In this document: piece after piece, positions 1-8,167 of the stretch
How positions within the stretch are numbered: position 1 is the first letter of the stretch
How the letters are laid out: each line of letters begins with the position of its first letter
Assembly: GCA_900466875.1 (NCBI GenBank)
Contig: UBNQ01000014.1
Location: 1 to 61,850 of the forward strand
Length of the DNA stretch: 61,850 bases
Source of the DNA: Hyphomicrobiales bacterium
Lineage (GTDB): Bacteria; Pseudomonadota; Alphaproteobacteria; Rhizobiales; Rhizobiaceae
Direction of reading: 5' to 3'
Notes under the pieces: generated by a model
Told to the model about the DNA's origin: nothing
Seen by the model: only the letters and a program-made list of their open reading frames with translations
The model's database searches: none
Translations under genes and position numbers: made by a program

Positions 1-2964
1 GGCGGCGACCGGCATCAGTGCCAGCATCAGCGCCGACGCGTCGTTGAAGCGGATCGACTGCAGCCGCGCCGTCACGGGCACGACCGCGTCGTCGGCGCGC
101 ACCACAACCATGCCGCTGGCATGCGTGGTCTTGTCTTCCAGTTCCTGCCGCTGCAAAAGCGCATCGAGCCCGCCGACATCGCCGAGCGCCTCGAGCGAGG
201 CATAACCCGTCAGCTTCAGGAATTCGCTATTCGCATGGATCAGCGTGTCGCCGGCATGCACCAGCAATGCCACCGGCATCTGATCGATGATCTCTTCGGA
301 CAGCCCTGTGCGGTCGCGGCCCGGCATCATCGCGGCAAGTGCTGCGGCATCGACCTCTCCAGCGACCTCCTCCTCGGTCTCGTCTTCCGCGGTGGCGTCG
401 GATGCTTCTGCCGTTTCGTCGTCAAGTGCCGCGGCAACGGCATCATCGGGCGTTTCCGCCTCATCCAATGCCTCAAGGTCGTTATCCTCACGGACAGCCT
501 GAAGTTCTTCCGGCTGTTCCGCGTCGAGCTGCAGAGGTTCGTCGTCATCGATCGATGAGGATTGTTCAGCCACGAGATCCGTTTCGGAAGCGAGCTTTTC
601 GTCCCCCACGAATTCCGCGTCGCGGGATACCGGCGAAGCCGCATCGTCTTCCGGAGAAGCGGACGCAGTCGTATCTGCGGCGCCAGCCACATCGTTGGCG
701 GCTTGTTCGCTTTCGGCCTCCATCTCCTCGCCGGATTTCACGAACGTATCCAGCCGCCGGGCAATCTCCTGGAAATTGGCCTGCTCGCCGGGGCTGAGGC
801 GTTGGCGTCGCTCCTCAAGCCGGATGACCTTGTCTGAATTCCGCCTGTCGGCATTGTCGACGAGCGTCAGGGCAGGGGGCTCGACTTCCGGCAGTTCAAG
901 CGCCGACGTCTCGTCTTCGGCCGCCTCCGCAGCATCGTCGCGATCGTCCGGTGCGGCATCGGCTGGCTTGTCGTCGTTTGCAGCAAGCGTGATGTCGGTC
1001 TCCGGCGCCTCATCAGGCTCGTCGCCAGCCGGTTCGAGCGGTGCTGTTTCCGTTTCCGAAATGTCGTCGGCAGCAAGAACTTGATCCTCTGCCACGTCCC
1101 CAAGCGAAGCCACGTCATCATCCGGCAATTCGTTCAGCCCGGCATCGACCGGCTCCGCGATGCGGTCCGCTTGCGCCACTCCGAAGGAAAGGCCGGCAGC
1201 ATGCGGGTCTTCGGCGGCGTCCCCCATCCGCACGATACCGAAACCACGAAAACCGTCGAATTCACGGGCGCGCGTATAGGTCGGAAGTGCTGCGAGATCG
1301 ACGGGCACCACTTTCGAGGTGCCTTCCACCGGCCACCATATCGTCTTGCCGGACCACGTGTCGCGGCGGCTCAAGAGTTCGACAATCTTGCCGTCCGCGT
1401 CGAGATTGAACAGTGCCGAAAGATCGGAAAAGGCCATGCCGGAAATGGCCGCAGCATGCGGGCCGACGGCCTCGGCAAATTCCTTCGAGACCTCGCTGAA
1501 CCGGCCGCTTGCATCGATCTTCCAGACGAAGCGCACCGTCCTGAGCGGTCGCACCGGTTGGGCAACGGCAGGCGGCGCCAGATCGTCTTCATCATACGAC
1601 GAAGCCGCCGCCACAGCAGGCTCATCTGCCTCGACAGCTGGCGTTTCTTCGGCGGTGGGATCATCCTCATCGGTTTCGACCGGTGATTCCTCCTCCAAGT
1701 CCTCGTCTTCAGGCTCGTCGGCAAAAAGCTCTTCCTGCCCAGCAGAAATCTCCTGCGTGCCGGCCGCGCCTTCGTATTCCTCGATCACGTCCTGTTCGGT
1801 CGTGCTTTCCTCGACCGGTTCCTCGGCGGACGCTTCCACACGGTCACTCTGGTCCGCTTCGGCCTGTTCGAAGACTGGCTCGTCCGTCGCCGGCAACGTG
1901 GCCTCGTCCTCCGCGGGATCTTCCTCGATCTGCGAAGCCGGAGACGCATCGATGTCAGCCGCAATATCGGCAACGGCAGTGCTTGCGACATCCTCCCGGG
2001 TATCTTCAGCGCTTTCGAACTCGATGACGTTCTCATCCGTCTGAGGCATCGGAGATTCTGCCAGGTCCGTTTCGTCCACGGGTGCGGCAATCACATCCGC
2101 AGCATCAGGCTCGTCCGTATCCTCGAGCGAAATCTCTTCCTCGACATCCGGATTGTCCTCGATCGCCGCAACGGCGCTCAAGGCATCGTCGTAATCCGGG
2201 ACGTCGATAATATCGGCTTGATCGCCACCTGCGTCTTCAGATCCGCTATCCGTGCCCGCGCTTTCGATCACCGGCAACGCGGCAATAGCGGCGGCCTGCA
2301 CCTTGGCGGCACCCACGACGAACAGAAGATTGAGCGCCGGCTCCTCCGATACCTGACCGATCGCGGCGGGCAGATATCCGCCTGATGTGGCAATCGGCCG
2401 CTTGATCAGCCGGTGGCGGTCATTGCCGACCATCGACACCAGCATCCGCGTCGTCTGGATCGAAATGGCAAGCGCCGAGAACTGGCCGGATGCGGCAAGG
2501 ATGTTACCCTCGGCATCGAGCACGGCCATATGCGTTTCGGGATCGTCGAACCCTTCGATCAGCCGGGCCGCGCAGTCCTTGGGCGACAGGCGCTGGTTGT
2601 CGACCGGCACCGACAAGAGAATACAGGGCTTGTTCTGCACCCTGATCATCTCGCAACGCGCCTGCACCGCGACCCGAAGAAAACCGGAGGCGATGCGAAC
2701 GGTAAACGTGCGCCGGTCGCCGATGGATTGCAGGGAGCGCGCAATCGGCTCCACCTGGCGGAACATCAGTTCGCCGCGATCGAGACCCTGGTCGAGAAAA
2801 TCATAGATCGAGTTGAAACCGAAAAGAGCCGCTCCACGACCGTTTGCCCAGGAGACCGACCGCAAATCCGGCGAGAAAAGGACGACCGCCATACCCGCGG
2901 CAAAGGCCTCGCTGACACGTTCGTGTACTGCGACGTCGATGAATGGGTATTGCACGTCCGACAT
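1..2964 (-). CDS. pdhS: PdhS-like cell-cycle sensor histidine kinase, N-terminal part (runs off left edge)
   Basis: An uninterrupted frame of 988 codons from ATG at 2964 is still open at base 1. The N-terminus (MSDVQYPFIDVAVHERV, then SWANGRGAALFGF) resembles Brucella PdhS, a kinase that acts in asymmetric division through DivK/CtrA. A PAS-like domain fills about residues 1-110. A strongly acidic, Ala-rich region (about 225-458) precedes a second PAS (about 470-585, FVWKIDASGRFSEVS). Two more acidic linkers follow (about 591-695 and 743-873), then a third PAS (from about 890, MPVALLVHAGDTLIHANSEF) that is cut by the window edge. HisKA and ATPase domains are expected beyond the edge and are not seen. 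The ribosome-binding site is weak. The PdhS paralogue cannot be assigned. Confidence 0.82.
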   Translation of the reverse strand, partial: MSDVQYPFIDVAVHERVSEAFAAGMAVVLFSPDLRSVSWANGRGAALFGFNSIYDFLDQGLDRGELMFRQVEPIARSLQSIGDRRTFTVRIASGFLRVAVQARCEMIRVQNKPCILLSVPVDNQRLSPKDCAARLIEGFDDPETHMAVLDAEGNILAASGQFSALAISIQTTRMLVSMVGNDRHRLIKRPIATSGGYLPAAIGQVSEEPALNLLFVVGAAKVQAAAIAALPVIESAGTDSGSEDAGGDQADIIDVPDYDDALSAVAAIEDNPDVEEEISLEDTDEPDAADVIAAPVDETDLAESPMPQTDENVIEFESAEDTREDVASTAVADIAADIDASPASQIEEDPAEDEATLPATDEPVFEQAEADQSDRVEASAEEPVEESTTEQDVIEEYEGAAGTQEISAGQEELFADEPEDEDLEEESPVETDEDDPTAEETPAVEADEPAVAAASSYDEDDLAPPAVAQPVRPLRTVRFVWKIDASGRFSEVSKEFAEAVGPHAAAISGMAFSDLSALFNLDADGKIVELLSRRDTWSGKTIWWPVEGTSKVVPVDLAALPTYTRAREFDGFRGFGIVRMGDAAEDPHAAGLSFGVAQADRIAEPVDAGLNELPDDDVASLGDVAEDQVLAADDISETETAPLEPAGDEPDEAPETDITLAANDDKPADAAPDDRDDAAEAAEDETSALELPEVEPPALTLVDNADRRNSDKVIRLEERRQRLSPGEQANFQEIARRLDTFVKSGEEMEAESEQAANDVAGAADTTASASPEDDAASPVSRDAEFVGDEKLASETDLVAEQSSSIDDDEPLQLDAEQPEELQAVREDNDLEALDEAETPDDAVAAALDDETAEASDATAEDETEEEVAGEVDAAALAAMMPGRDRTGLSEEIIDQMPVALLVHAGDTLIHANSEFLKLTGYASLEALGDVGGLDALLQRQELEDKTTHASGMVVVRADDAVVPVTARLQSIRFNDASALMLALMPVAA

Positions 2965-3091
2965 GGGCAAACCTGTGAAATTACGTGTCGGCCCATAAGG
3001 CCATGGAATTAACCTCTTGTTAATATCCCGCCCCCTTCAAAGGGTCCACATCGGAGAACAGGAACGCGCAAACAGGGTTAACGTCGGTCGG

Positions 3092-3123
3092 TTGTGCTGC
3101 GTCGCATATATTGCAATGCACAA
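3092..3123. promoter_or_regulatory. PhaR/AniA-like operator upstream of the phasin
   Basis: An imperfect inverted repeat TTGTGC...GCACAA spans 32 bp and contains TGC-AAT-GCA. It lies about 80 bp before the phasin start. PhaR-type PHB regulators of alphaproteobacteria bind TGC-N3-GCA type sites. A similar element occurs at 12528-12557. The regulator assignment is inferred from the motif and the phasin context. Confidence 0.5.
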
Positions 3124-3202
3124 TGGTATCGGCTATATTTGTGGAACAGGTTCGGCGATGCCTGTTTTTTCGCCGGACCGGATCTTTTTGGAGGAAAAGG
3201 TT

Positions 3203-3646
3203 GTGGCTTATACTGACGATATCTTCTCGTTCTCGGCGTTCGATCCGGCAAAGCTGACGCAAAGCTGGCGCGAATTTGCAGAGCAAGGCACGACCCATTC
3301 CCGCGACACCTACGGTAAGATGAAAACGGCGGCGGAGGAAGCCTCCCGCACGGTTGAATCCACAATCCATTCGGCCCAGGCGGGCACGATGGAATTCGGC
3401 CTGAAGGCGATCGAAGCGCTGCGCACCAATACGGAAATGTCGTTTTCCCACATGGAGCGGCTGATGGGCGCGAAATCCTTTTCCGAAGTGGTGGAACTGC
3501 AGACCGCCTTCGTGCGCAAGCAGGCCGAATTTACCGTAGAGCAAGCAAAGACCATGCAGCAGGCCGCGCAGAAGATGGCCGATGACGTCGCTAAGCCCGG
3601 CAGACAGGCCGCCGAAAAGGCCATGGACGCCTTCAAGCCATCCTGA
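3203..3646 (+). CDS. Phasin (PHB granule-associated protein)
   Basis: The 147-aa product coats polyhydroxybutyrate granules. The sequence is mostly amphipathic helix with the phasin_2 pattern: FAEQGTTHSRDTYGKMKTAA, then a Glu/Gln/Ala-rich stretch (FVRKQAEFTVEQAKTMQ) and a short lysine-rich tail. GTG at 3203 is chosen because a GGAGG sits 8 nt upstream (3190-3194). The frame extends further upstream, and an ATG near 3159 is the alternative, but it has no ribosome-binding site and adds residues atypical for phasins. The length agrees with rhizobial phasins of about 145 aa. The gene stands alone, with a PhaR-like operator upstream and tRNA-His downstream. Confidence 0.88.
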   Translation: MAYTDDIFSFSAFDPAKLTQSWREFAEQGTTHSRDTYGKMKTAAEEASRTVESTIHSAQAGTMEFGLKAIEALRTNTEMSFSHMERLMGAKSFSEVVELQTAFVRKQAEFTVEQAKTMQQAAQKMADDVAKPGRQAAEKAMDAFKPS

Positions 3647-3782
3647 TCGGATGGTCTGTCGATGTTTGTCCACATGATCGCGGCAGACTTGATCGCAAGG
3701 ATCGAATTTGTCGGATTGAAAGGACTTGCAATCTTCATTCGATGGCCGTATGTGACCGGTCAACATCGCTTCGGCGGTCTAT

Positions 3783-3859
3783 GCGGTTGTAGCTCAGTTG
3801 GTTAGAGCGCAGGTTTGTGGCACCTGAGGTCGGAGGTTCAATTCCCCCCAACCGTACCA
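3783..3859 (+). tRNA. tRNA-His (GTG)
   Basis: A full cloverleaf of 77 nt with encoded CCA. The D-arm is AGCTCAGTTGGTTAGAGC, the anticodon loop TTTGTGG has GTG, and the T-arm is GGAGGTTCAATTCCCCC. The acceptor GCGGTTG pairs with CAACCGT, so pair 1:72 is G:U. The discriminator is A73 and the base before G1 is T, so no G-1 is encoded. Most bacteria have G-1 and C73; this variant is known from a clade of alphaproteobacteria with a distinct HisRS. Confidence 0.97.
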
Positions 3860-4024
3860 TTTTTCTCTTTGTCCATACCGATAAGCTAATAGTCGCAAGG
3901 GCTTACGAGTAGAGGCAAATTTTTCCTTCAATCGTGCTAGCTATACTGCCCGCCGCATACGCATTGCGCAGGGACATGGCCGCGTTTTGCCGTCGCTCCG
4001 CAGATTTAAAAATCACGCCGGTCG

Positions 4025-4049
4025 GGAATAAACGTCGTCCCACTTCGTT
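4025..4049 (+). promoter_or_regulatory. ECF-type promoter before the poly-Asp protein gene
   Basis: GGAATAA (4025-4031), 14 nt, CGTT (4046-4049). The element ends 42 bp before the ATG at 4092. The same hexad-spacing-tetrad recurs at four other sites between 5941 and 8192. Confidence 0.75.
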
Positions 4050-4091
4050 CATCAGCCTGTAACGACACGAGCTGAACGAAAGAGAAAAGCC

Positions 4092-4370
4092 ATGAGCCAG
4101 TTTCTTGCCGGACGTTTTTCCACTGCCGGTGCCGCCGCACTTCTTGCGGCCGTGGCATTGACGGCATCGATGCCGCAAGCCCATGCACGGCCGCAAATTT
4201 CCATCCAGTCCAACACGGAAGCCCGGATCATCCTGATCGATGACGACGACGATGATGATGATCGTCGCCGCTATTTTCATCGCCAGCGGGATGATGATGA
4301 CGACTGGCCCCGCTACCGCGGTTTTTCCCGCGGTGACGACGATGACGATGATGATGACGACGACGATTGA
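4092..4370 (+). CDS. Secreted poly-aspartate protein
   Basis: The 92-aa product has a clear Sec signal (about residues 1-32, AAALLAAVALTAS then AHA). The mature part is dominated by three Asp runs (8, 5 and 11 residues) separated by Arg/His/aromatic patches (RRRYFHRQR, WPRYRGFSRG). It ends in the last Asp run. No enzyme fold is expected; binding of Ca2+ or another cation, or of a basic surface polymer, is inference. It carries the shared ECF promoter and a rho-independent terminator. The adjacent subtilase also has Asp runs at its mature N-terminus. The family is not recognised. Confidence 0.8.
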   Translation: MSQFLAGRFSTAGAAALLAAVALTASMPQAHARPQISIQSNTEARIILIDDDDDDDDRRRYFHRQRDDDDDWPRYRGFSRGDDDDDDDDDDD

Positions 4371-4396
4371 TTATTCGTCGGCTGTCCGACAATCAG

Positions 4397-4423
4397 ATGC
4401 CCGGTGTTGAGCCGGGCATTTTT
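4397..4423 (+). terminator. Rho-independent terminator of the poly-Asp gene
   Basis: Stem ATGCCCGG (4397-4404) and CCGGGCAT (4412-4419), 7-nt loop, followed by a run of T. Confidence 0.85.
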
Positions 4424-4460
4424 GCGTTCGCGAGAGCGATCTTTTATCAAGGCTGGGGCT

Positions 4461-5873
4461 TCAGCTTTGGCACAGCGCACGCACGTTGAGCAGCCCCCAG
4501 CCGAAGACCGCATCCTTGCCCGGTTCGCCCATGTCGCTTGCCATGCGGGTAAGTTCCTCCCCCACCTCCTTCGGTCCCATCTGCGGGTTGGCGCCGAGCA
4601 TCATCGCTGCGGCAGCGGTGACGAAGGGAGCGGCAAAGGATGTGCCGCTCTTCTGCCGCCCGCCCGAAATGGAGGCGGCCGTCCACACGCCCACGCCCGG
4701 CGCAGCGATGTCGATATGGTCGCCGCGCACCGCGCGTCGATAGGGCTTCATCTGCCTGTCGACAGCCGTCACCGCAATGACATCCGGATAGGCGGCGGGA
4801 TAGACCGGCTTTGCCTTCGGCCCCTCGTTGCCGGCGGCGGCAATCAGGACCGTGCCCTTGTCGATCGAAGCCCGCACCGCCTGTTCGAAAAGCAGGTTAT
4901 GCGGCCCGCTGAGGCTCAGATTGACGATCCTGATGCCGCGTTCCGCCATCAGGTCGAGCGCCCTGACCAGATCGTAGACATCGGCGATATCGGCCGCCTT
5001 GCGATATCGTTGGAAGGCATCGACCGCCACCAGTTGCGCGGAAGGAACAAGGCCCGGCGCGCGGCTGCCGGAGGCCCCGACCAGAAGGGCGGCGACCGCA
5101 GTCCCGTGCTGCTCTGCCGATTGTGGCGCCGTATCGTTCGAAAGCCGCACGACGTCGATCCTGGCATCCGCCAGGGAGCCATGTTTTTCGTTGATCGCCG
5201 TATCGATAAGCCCGATCGGCGCCGGCGCGGCGCAGCTTGCCGCCCCTGGCTGCGCCGCCTGCATCGGCCAGCCGGCGATATGGCGGATCAGCGTGCAGCC
5301 GTTGCCGGTGCAGATCGAGCTTTCCTGCTGCTCCGGCTGGTAGAAATGGTTGAAATCCACCGAGGCCGAAGGCGCGGCATCCGCCACCGCCTGACGCGCG
5401 GTCGTAAGCGTCATGCTCTGCGGGATCGTCAACCGCATCAGTTCGCCGCCGGTCAGCGCGATCGGCGTCCGGTCGTCCACCACGAAACCATCCTGCGTCA
5501 GGTCGGCGATCGATGCCTCGCTGAGGCCGGTGGCGATGATCTCGTTCGGCGCGCGGTCCGGGATTGCCGGCGCCTGCCGCCTCGGCGGGCTGCGTTCCGC
5601 CCGCTGGAACGGCCAGCGGAAGAGCGAGCGCAGATCGCCGCGCGGACGATCGTCATCGTCCCGGTCACCTCCGCCTCCGCCGTTTCCGCCACCATAATTG
5701 CCACCTCCACCGCCATCATCGCCGTCGTCCCCGCCGTCATCGTCATCAGCGAAGGCGACCGCCGTACCCGGCAGAAAGCCCGCCGACTGAAGGGCCGGCT
5801 GGCTCACCATGCCGCCCAATGCGATGATGAATGCCAGTGACAGTCGCAGAGCAGAATGTGCAAGCTTGGACAA
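4461..5873 (-). CDS. Secreted S8 (subtilisin-family) serine peptidase
   Basis: The 470-aa product has a signal peptide (about 1-42), then an Asp/Gly-rich low-complexity segment (about 43-80), a prodomain-like region, and an S8 catalytic domain from about 215. The catalytic residues are visible: Asp224 (GLIDTAIN), His256 (QHGTAVAALL), Ser412 (SGTSFAAPFV), with oxyanion Asn349 (AAAGNEG). Four cysteines before Asp224 (ICTGNGC, CAAP) may form disulfides. The start is a TTG with GGAG 8 nt upstream. A GGAATAA-N14-CGTC promoter precedes it. It is divergent from the ECF sigma gene, a pairing that suggests control by, or feedback on, that sigma factor. The substrate is unknown. Confidence 0.9.
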   Translation of the reverse strand: MSKLAHSALRLSLAFIIALGGMVSQPALQSAGFLPGTAVAFADDDDGGDDGDDGGGGGNYGGGNGGGGGDRDDDDRPRGDLRSLFRWPFQRAERSPPRRQAPAIPDRAPNEIIATGLSEASIADLTQDGFVVDDRTPIALTGGELMRLTIPQSMTLTTARQAVADAAPSASVDFNHFYQPEQQESSICTGNGCTLIRHIAGWPMQAAQPGAASCAAPAPIGLIDTAINEKHGSLADARIDVVRLSNDTAPQSAEQHGTAVAALLVGASGSRAPGLVPSAQLVAVDAFQRYRKAADIADVYDLVRALDLMAERGIRIVNLSLSGPHNLLFEQAVRASIDKGTVLIAAAGNEGPKAKPVYPAAYPDVIAVTAVDRQMKPYRRAVRGDHIDIAAPGVGVWTAASISGGRQKSGTSFAAPFVTAAAAMMLGANPQMGPKEVGEELTRMASDMGEPGKDAVFGWGLLNVRALCQS

Positions 5874-5940
5874 TTCTCTATCTCCGGTAGAAATGCTGGC
5901 CGAATCCCGGCGATACTATCCGATATCGTTACCTTGAGTA

Positions 5941-5965
5941 GACGTTTGGGTGGACAGATTATTCC
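5941..5965 (-). promoter_or_regulatory. ECF-type promoter before the S8 peptidase gene
   Basis: Read on the minus strand: GGAATAA (5965-5959), 14 nt, CGTC (5944-5941). It ends 67 bp before the TTG start at 5873. The final C instead of T is the only departure from the other four copies. Confidence 0.7.
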
Positions 5966-5986
5966 AAGTCGTGCCAGACAAATCGC

Positions 5987-6529
5987 ATGACGAGTGAAAT
6001 GCAGACTGTGCCGCAGCGACTGGTCGCCTTCCTGCCGAACCTGCGGCGGTTCGCGATTTCCCTCTGCCATTCGCGTGAGCTTGCCGATGACCTGGTCCAG
6101 GCGGCTTGCGAACGGGCGATCGTTGCCGCCGACAGTTTTGCGCCCGATACGCGCTTCGATGCCTGGATGTTTCGCATCCTCAGAAATCTCTGGATCGATC
6201 ATCTGCGCCGCGCAAGGACAGCCGGTCCGCAGGACGAGCTGGAAAAGGCCGAAAATGTCTCCGTCCCGTCGGGAGAGGCTGCAGCCCATGCCCGCATGGA
6301 ATTGCAGGAAGTCACCGCTGCCCTGCAGAAACTGCCGGATGAACAGCGCGAAGTGCTGGTTCTGGTCTGTGTCGAGGAACTGAGCTATCGCGATGCCGCA
6401 GACGTTCTCTCCATCCCCATCGGCACGGTGATGAGCCGTCTGGCGCGGGCGCGTAAAAATCTGGCCGAGCTGACGGGAATAAGTCTTGGCGAGAAACGTT
6501 CGTCCGGTACGAAAGGCGGCGTTGCATGA
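5987..6529 (+). CDS. ECF sigma factor (RpoE-like)
   Basis: The 180-aa product has sigma region 2 (about 10-80: ELADDLVQAACERA, FDAWMFRILRNLWIDHLRR) and region 4 (about 108-165: LQKLPDEQREVLVLVCVEEL, then the helix-turn-helix SYRDAADVLSIPIGTVMSRL). It directs RNA polymerase to a small regulon. Its stop overlaps the anti-sigma start (ATGA). It is divergent from the S8 peptidase. A second ATG at 5999 is possible. No NepR or PhyR is nearby, so it is not the classical general-stress EcfG locus. No copy of the shared promoter motif precedes it, so basal transcription is probably from another promoter. Confidence 0.92.
   Translation: MTSEMQTVPQRLVAFLPNLRRFAISLCHSRELADDLVQAACERAIVAADSFAPDTRFDAWMFRILRNLWIDHLRRARTAGPQDELEKAENVSVPSGEAAAHARMELQEVTAALQKLPDEQREVLVLVCVEELSYRDAADVLSIPIGTVMSRLARARKNLAELTGISLGEKRSSGTKGGVA
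6476..6500 (+). promoter_or_regulatory. ECF-type promoter inside the sigma gene, driving the anti-sigma gene
   Basis: GGAATAA (6476-6482), 14 nt, CGTT (6497-6500), within the last 18 codons of the sigma gene and 25 bp before the anti-sigma ATG. It would let active sigma raise anti-sigma without raising sigma. Confidence 0.65.
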
Positions 6530-7275
6530 ACATCGAATATTTTGACGACGAAACGTTGATGGCGTTTGCCGATGGCGAACTCGACGAGGCGACGAGCCTG
6601 CGGGTCGAAGCGGCGCTCGACCATGACGAGGCGCTGGCCGCACGGCTTGCGGTCTTCCTCGACACGCGGCTTGCCGTCGCCTCTGCCGTCAAGCCGCTGA
6701 TCGACGAGCCCGTGCCCGAAGCGCTCGCCGACTCCGTCCGCCGTGTGGTGCAGGAAGCCGAAGCGGCGAAGGTGGCAACCGGCGAAAAGAACGTCCTGGC
6801 ATTCCCCGGTCGCGAGACGCGTCAGCAGGTTGAACGCCGCCAGTGGCTGCTGCCGATCGCCGCCTCCATTCTGGCCGTTATCACCGGCGTCGGTGGTTTC
6901 GTGGCCGGCAGAAGTGGCCTGCAACCGGGCAACTCGCTTGACACAGCGCTTTTCGCAGCGCTCGACGCACAACCTTCCGGCAGCGAAGTCGCGCTCACGG
7001 ATACGCAGACACTGCACATCGTTGCGACCTTCACCGATGGCCGCGGCGAGCTCTGCCGCGAGTACGATCTGCGGCGGGCGCAGGAGAATACCACGACGGT
7101 CGCCTGCCGCGCGAACGGCGCCTGGGTCACGCGGCTTGCGCTGACATCCCCACGCACCGAAGGGTATGTCCCGGCGTCCTCGCAGGACATGGTCGATGCC
7201 TATCTGACCACGATCGAAGCCGGCGAACCGCTTGCGGCCGACGCGGAAAAGAGCGCCCTCGCAAAGGCCGAATGA
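6526..7275 (+). CDS. Membrane-anchored anti-sigma factor
   Basis: The 249-aa product has a cytoplasmic N-terminal segment (DDETLMAFADGELDEA, about 7-22) typical of ECF anti-sigma domains. No zinc HxxxCxxC motif is present. One transmembrane helix follows (about 108-128, LLPIAASILAVITGVGG), then a periplasmic domain of about 120 residues with two cysteines (ELCREYDLRR, TVACRAN) that could form a disulfide. It would hold the upstream sigma factor at the membrane until a surface signal releases it. It is coupled to sigma through the ATGA overlap and has an extra internal promoter. The periplasmic ligand is unknown. Confidence 0.88.
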   Translation: MNIEYFDDETLMAFADGELDEATSLRVEAALDHDEALAARLAVFLDTRLAVASAVKPLIDEPVPEALADSVRRVVQEAEAAKVATGEKNVLAFPGRETRQQVERRQWLLPIAASILAVITGVGGFVAGRSGLQPGNSLDTALFAALDAQPSGSEVALTDTQTLHIVATFTDGRGELCREYDLRRAQENTTTVACRANGAWVTRLALTSPRTEGYVPASSQDMVDAYLTTIEAGEPLAADAEKSALAKAE

Positions 7276-7292
7276 TTTTTTAAGAAGCGGCG

Positions 7293-7317
7293 GGAATAAG
7301 TTTTCCGCCGCACCGTT
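7293..7317 (+). promoter_or_regulatory. ECF-type promoter before the 238-aa unknown gene
   Basis: GGAATAA (7293-7299), 14 nt, CGTT (7314-7317), 31 bp before the ATG at 7349 and downstream of the anti-sigma stop. Confidence 0.75.
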
Positions 7318-7348
7318 CTTCCCGACATGAGCCGCGAGGAGAACGATC

Positions 7349-8065
7349 ATGGCACTGTCCCTTCTGAAAAAGCCCGAACCGAAACTGACCTTTCTCTGCC
7401 GCAAGGAGGATGAGGGCATCATCCCGGCGCCGGTGCGCGCCAAGACTGCGCTGCCCGAATGGTTCCGCAAGCTGCCGCCCGTCACGGAATCCCGTGTTTC
7501 GGCCAATGACAGCGGCTTGACCGTCAAGCGCTGCATGCCCTTCCTCGATGCCATGACCACCGGCTGGGTGATCGGCCTGCCCGCAACGGTGCGCATGGAG
7601 ATTTCCGATGAAGGCCGCACGGTGGATTGCGGCTGGGATTTCGACCGCACGCTGGTCAGCAATCACGCCAATCACCAAGTGGCCGGCAATCCCCGTGATC
7701 CGATGCCGCCCTGCAAGTTCCACAATTACTGGACCATCGTCACCCCGCCGGGCTGGAGCTGCCTGTTCGTGCCGCCGCTCAACCGGCCGAACGGCGCCTT
7801 CGAGATCGTCTCGGGCGTTGTCGATACAGATACCTATCAGTCTGAAATCCACTTCCCGTTTTTTGCCACCGGCGAGGATGGGCTGCATGTGCTGGAGCGC
7901 GGCACGCCGATCGTTCAGGTCATCCCGTTCCGCCGCGAAACCTCCGATCTTGCGGCCGACATCCGCTCCGAAAGCGAGGAGGAGGCGACGACGCGCAAGA
8001 CCATCCTGCGCAAGACCCAGGCCTCTGCCGGCTGGTACAGAAAGTTCGCCCGCGCTCAGCGCTGA
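7349..8065 (+). CDS. Conserved protein of unknown function, 238 aa
   Basis: The product looks soluble and cytoplasmic, with no signal peptide or membrane helix. Visible marks are LPEWFRKLPPV (about 35-45), KRCMPFLDAMTTGWVI (about 60-75), a Cys/His-containing centre (PPCKFHNYWTIVTPPGWSC) and a C-terminal charged tail. The pattern recalls uncharacterised proteins also seen in phage genomes, but I cannot name the family with confidence. GAGGAG lies 6 nt before ATG. It has its own copy of the shared ECF promoter, so it is a likely member of the sigma regulon. Confidence 0.8.
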   Translation: MALSLLKKPEPKLTFLCRKEDEGIIPAPVRAKTALPEWFRKLPPVTESRVSANDSGLTVKRCMPFLDAMTTGWVIGLPATVRMEISDEGRTVDCGWDFDRTLVSNHANHQVAGNPRDPMPPCKFHNYWTIVTPPGWSCLFVPPLNRPNGAFEIVSGVVDTDTYQSEIHFPFFATGEDGLHVLERGTPIVQVIPFRRETSDLAADIRSESEEEATTRKTILRKTQASAGWYRKFARAQR

Positions 8066-8167
8066 GAAAAATCCGTCATCGTCGCGCGTCGATATCCGGC
8101 ATCCCGCCGGATGCCGGCGCGCGTCCGCGTTTATCAGTTAAGTCTTTGAAATTATTTTATTTTATCC

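Noticed and set aside
4313..4513. Minus-strand frame with a poly-Ser run
   Set aside because: It is the mirror of the poly-Asp codons and terminator region; no start signal.
4404..5840. Plus-strand open frame of 478 codons
   Set aside because: It is antisense to the S8 peptidase, whose catalytic residues are all present; it is very Arg/His-rich with no domain.
5926..5929. CGTT before the sigma gene as a sixth ECF promoter
   Set aside because: The bases 16 nt upstream are CCCGG, not GGAAT, so autoregulation of sigma by this motif is not supported.
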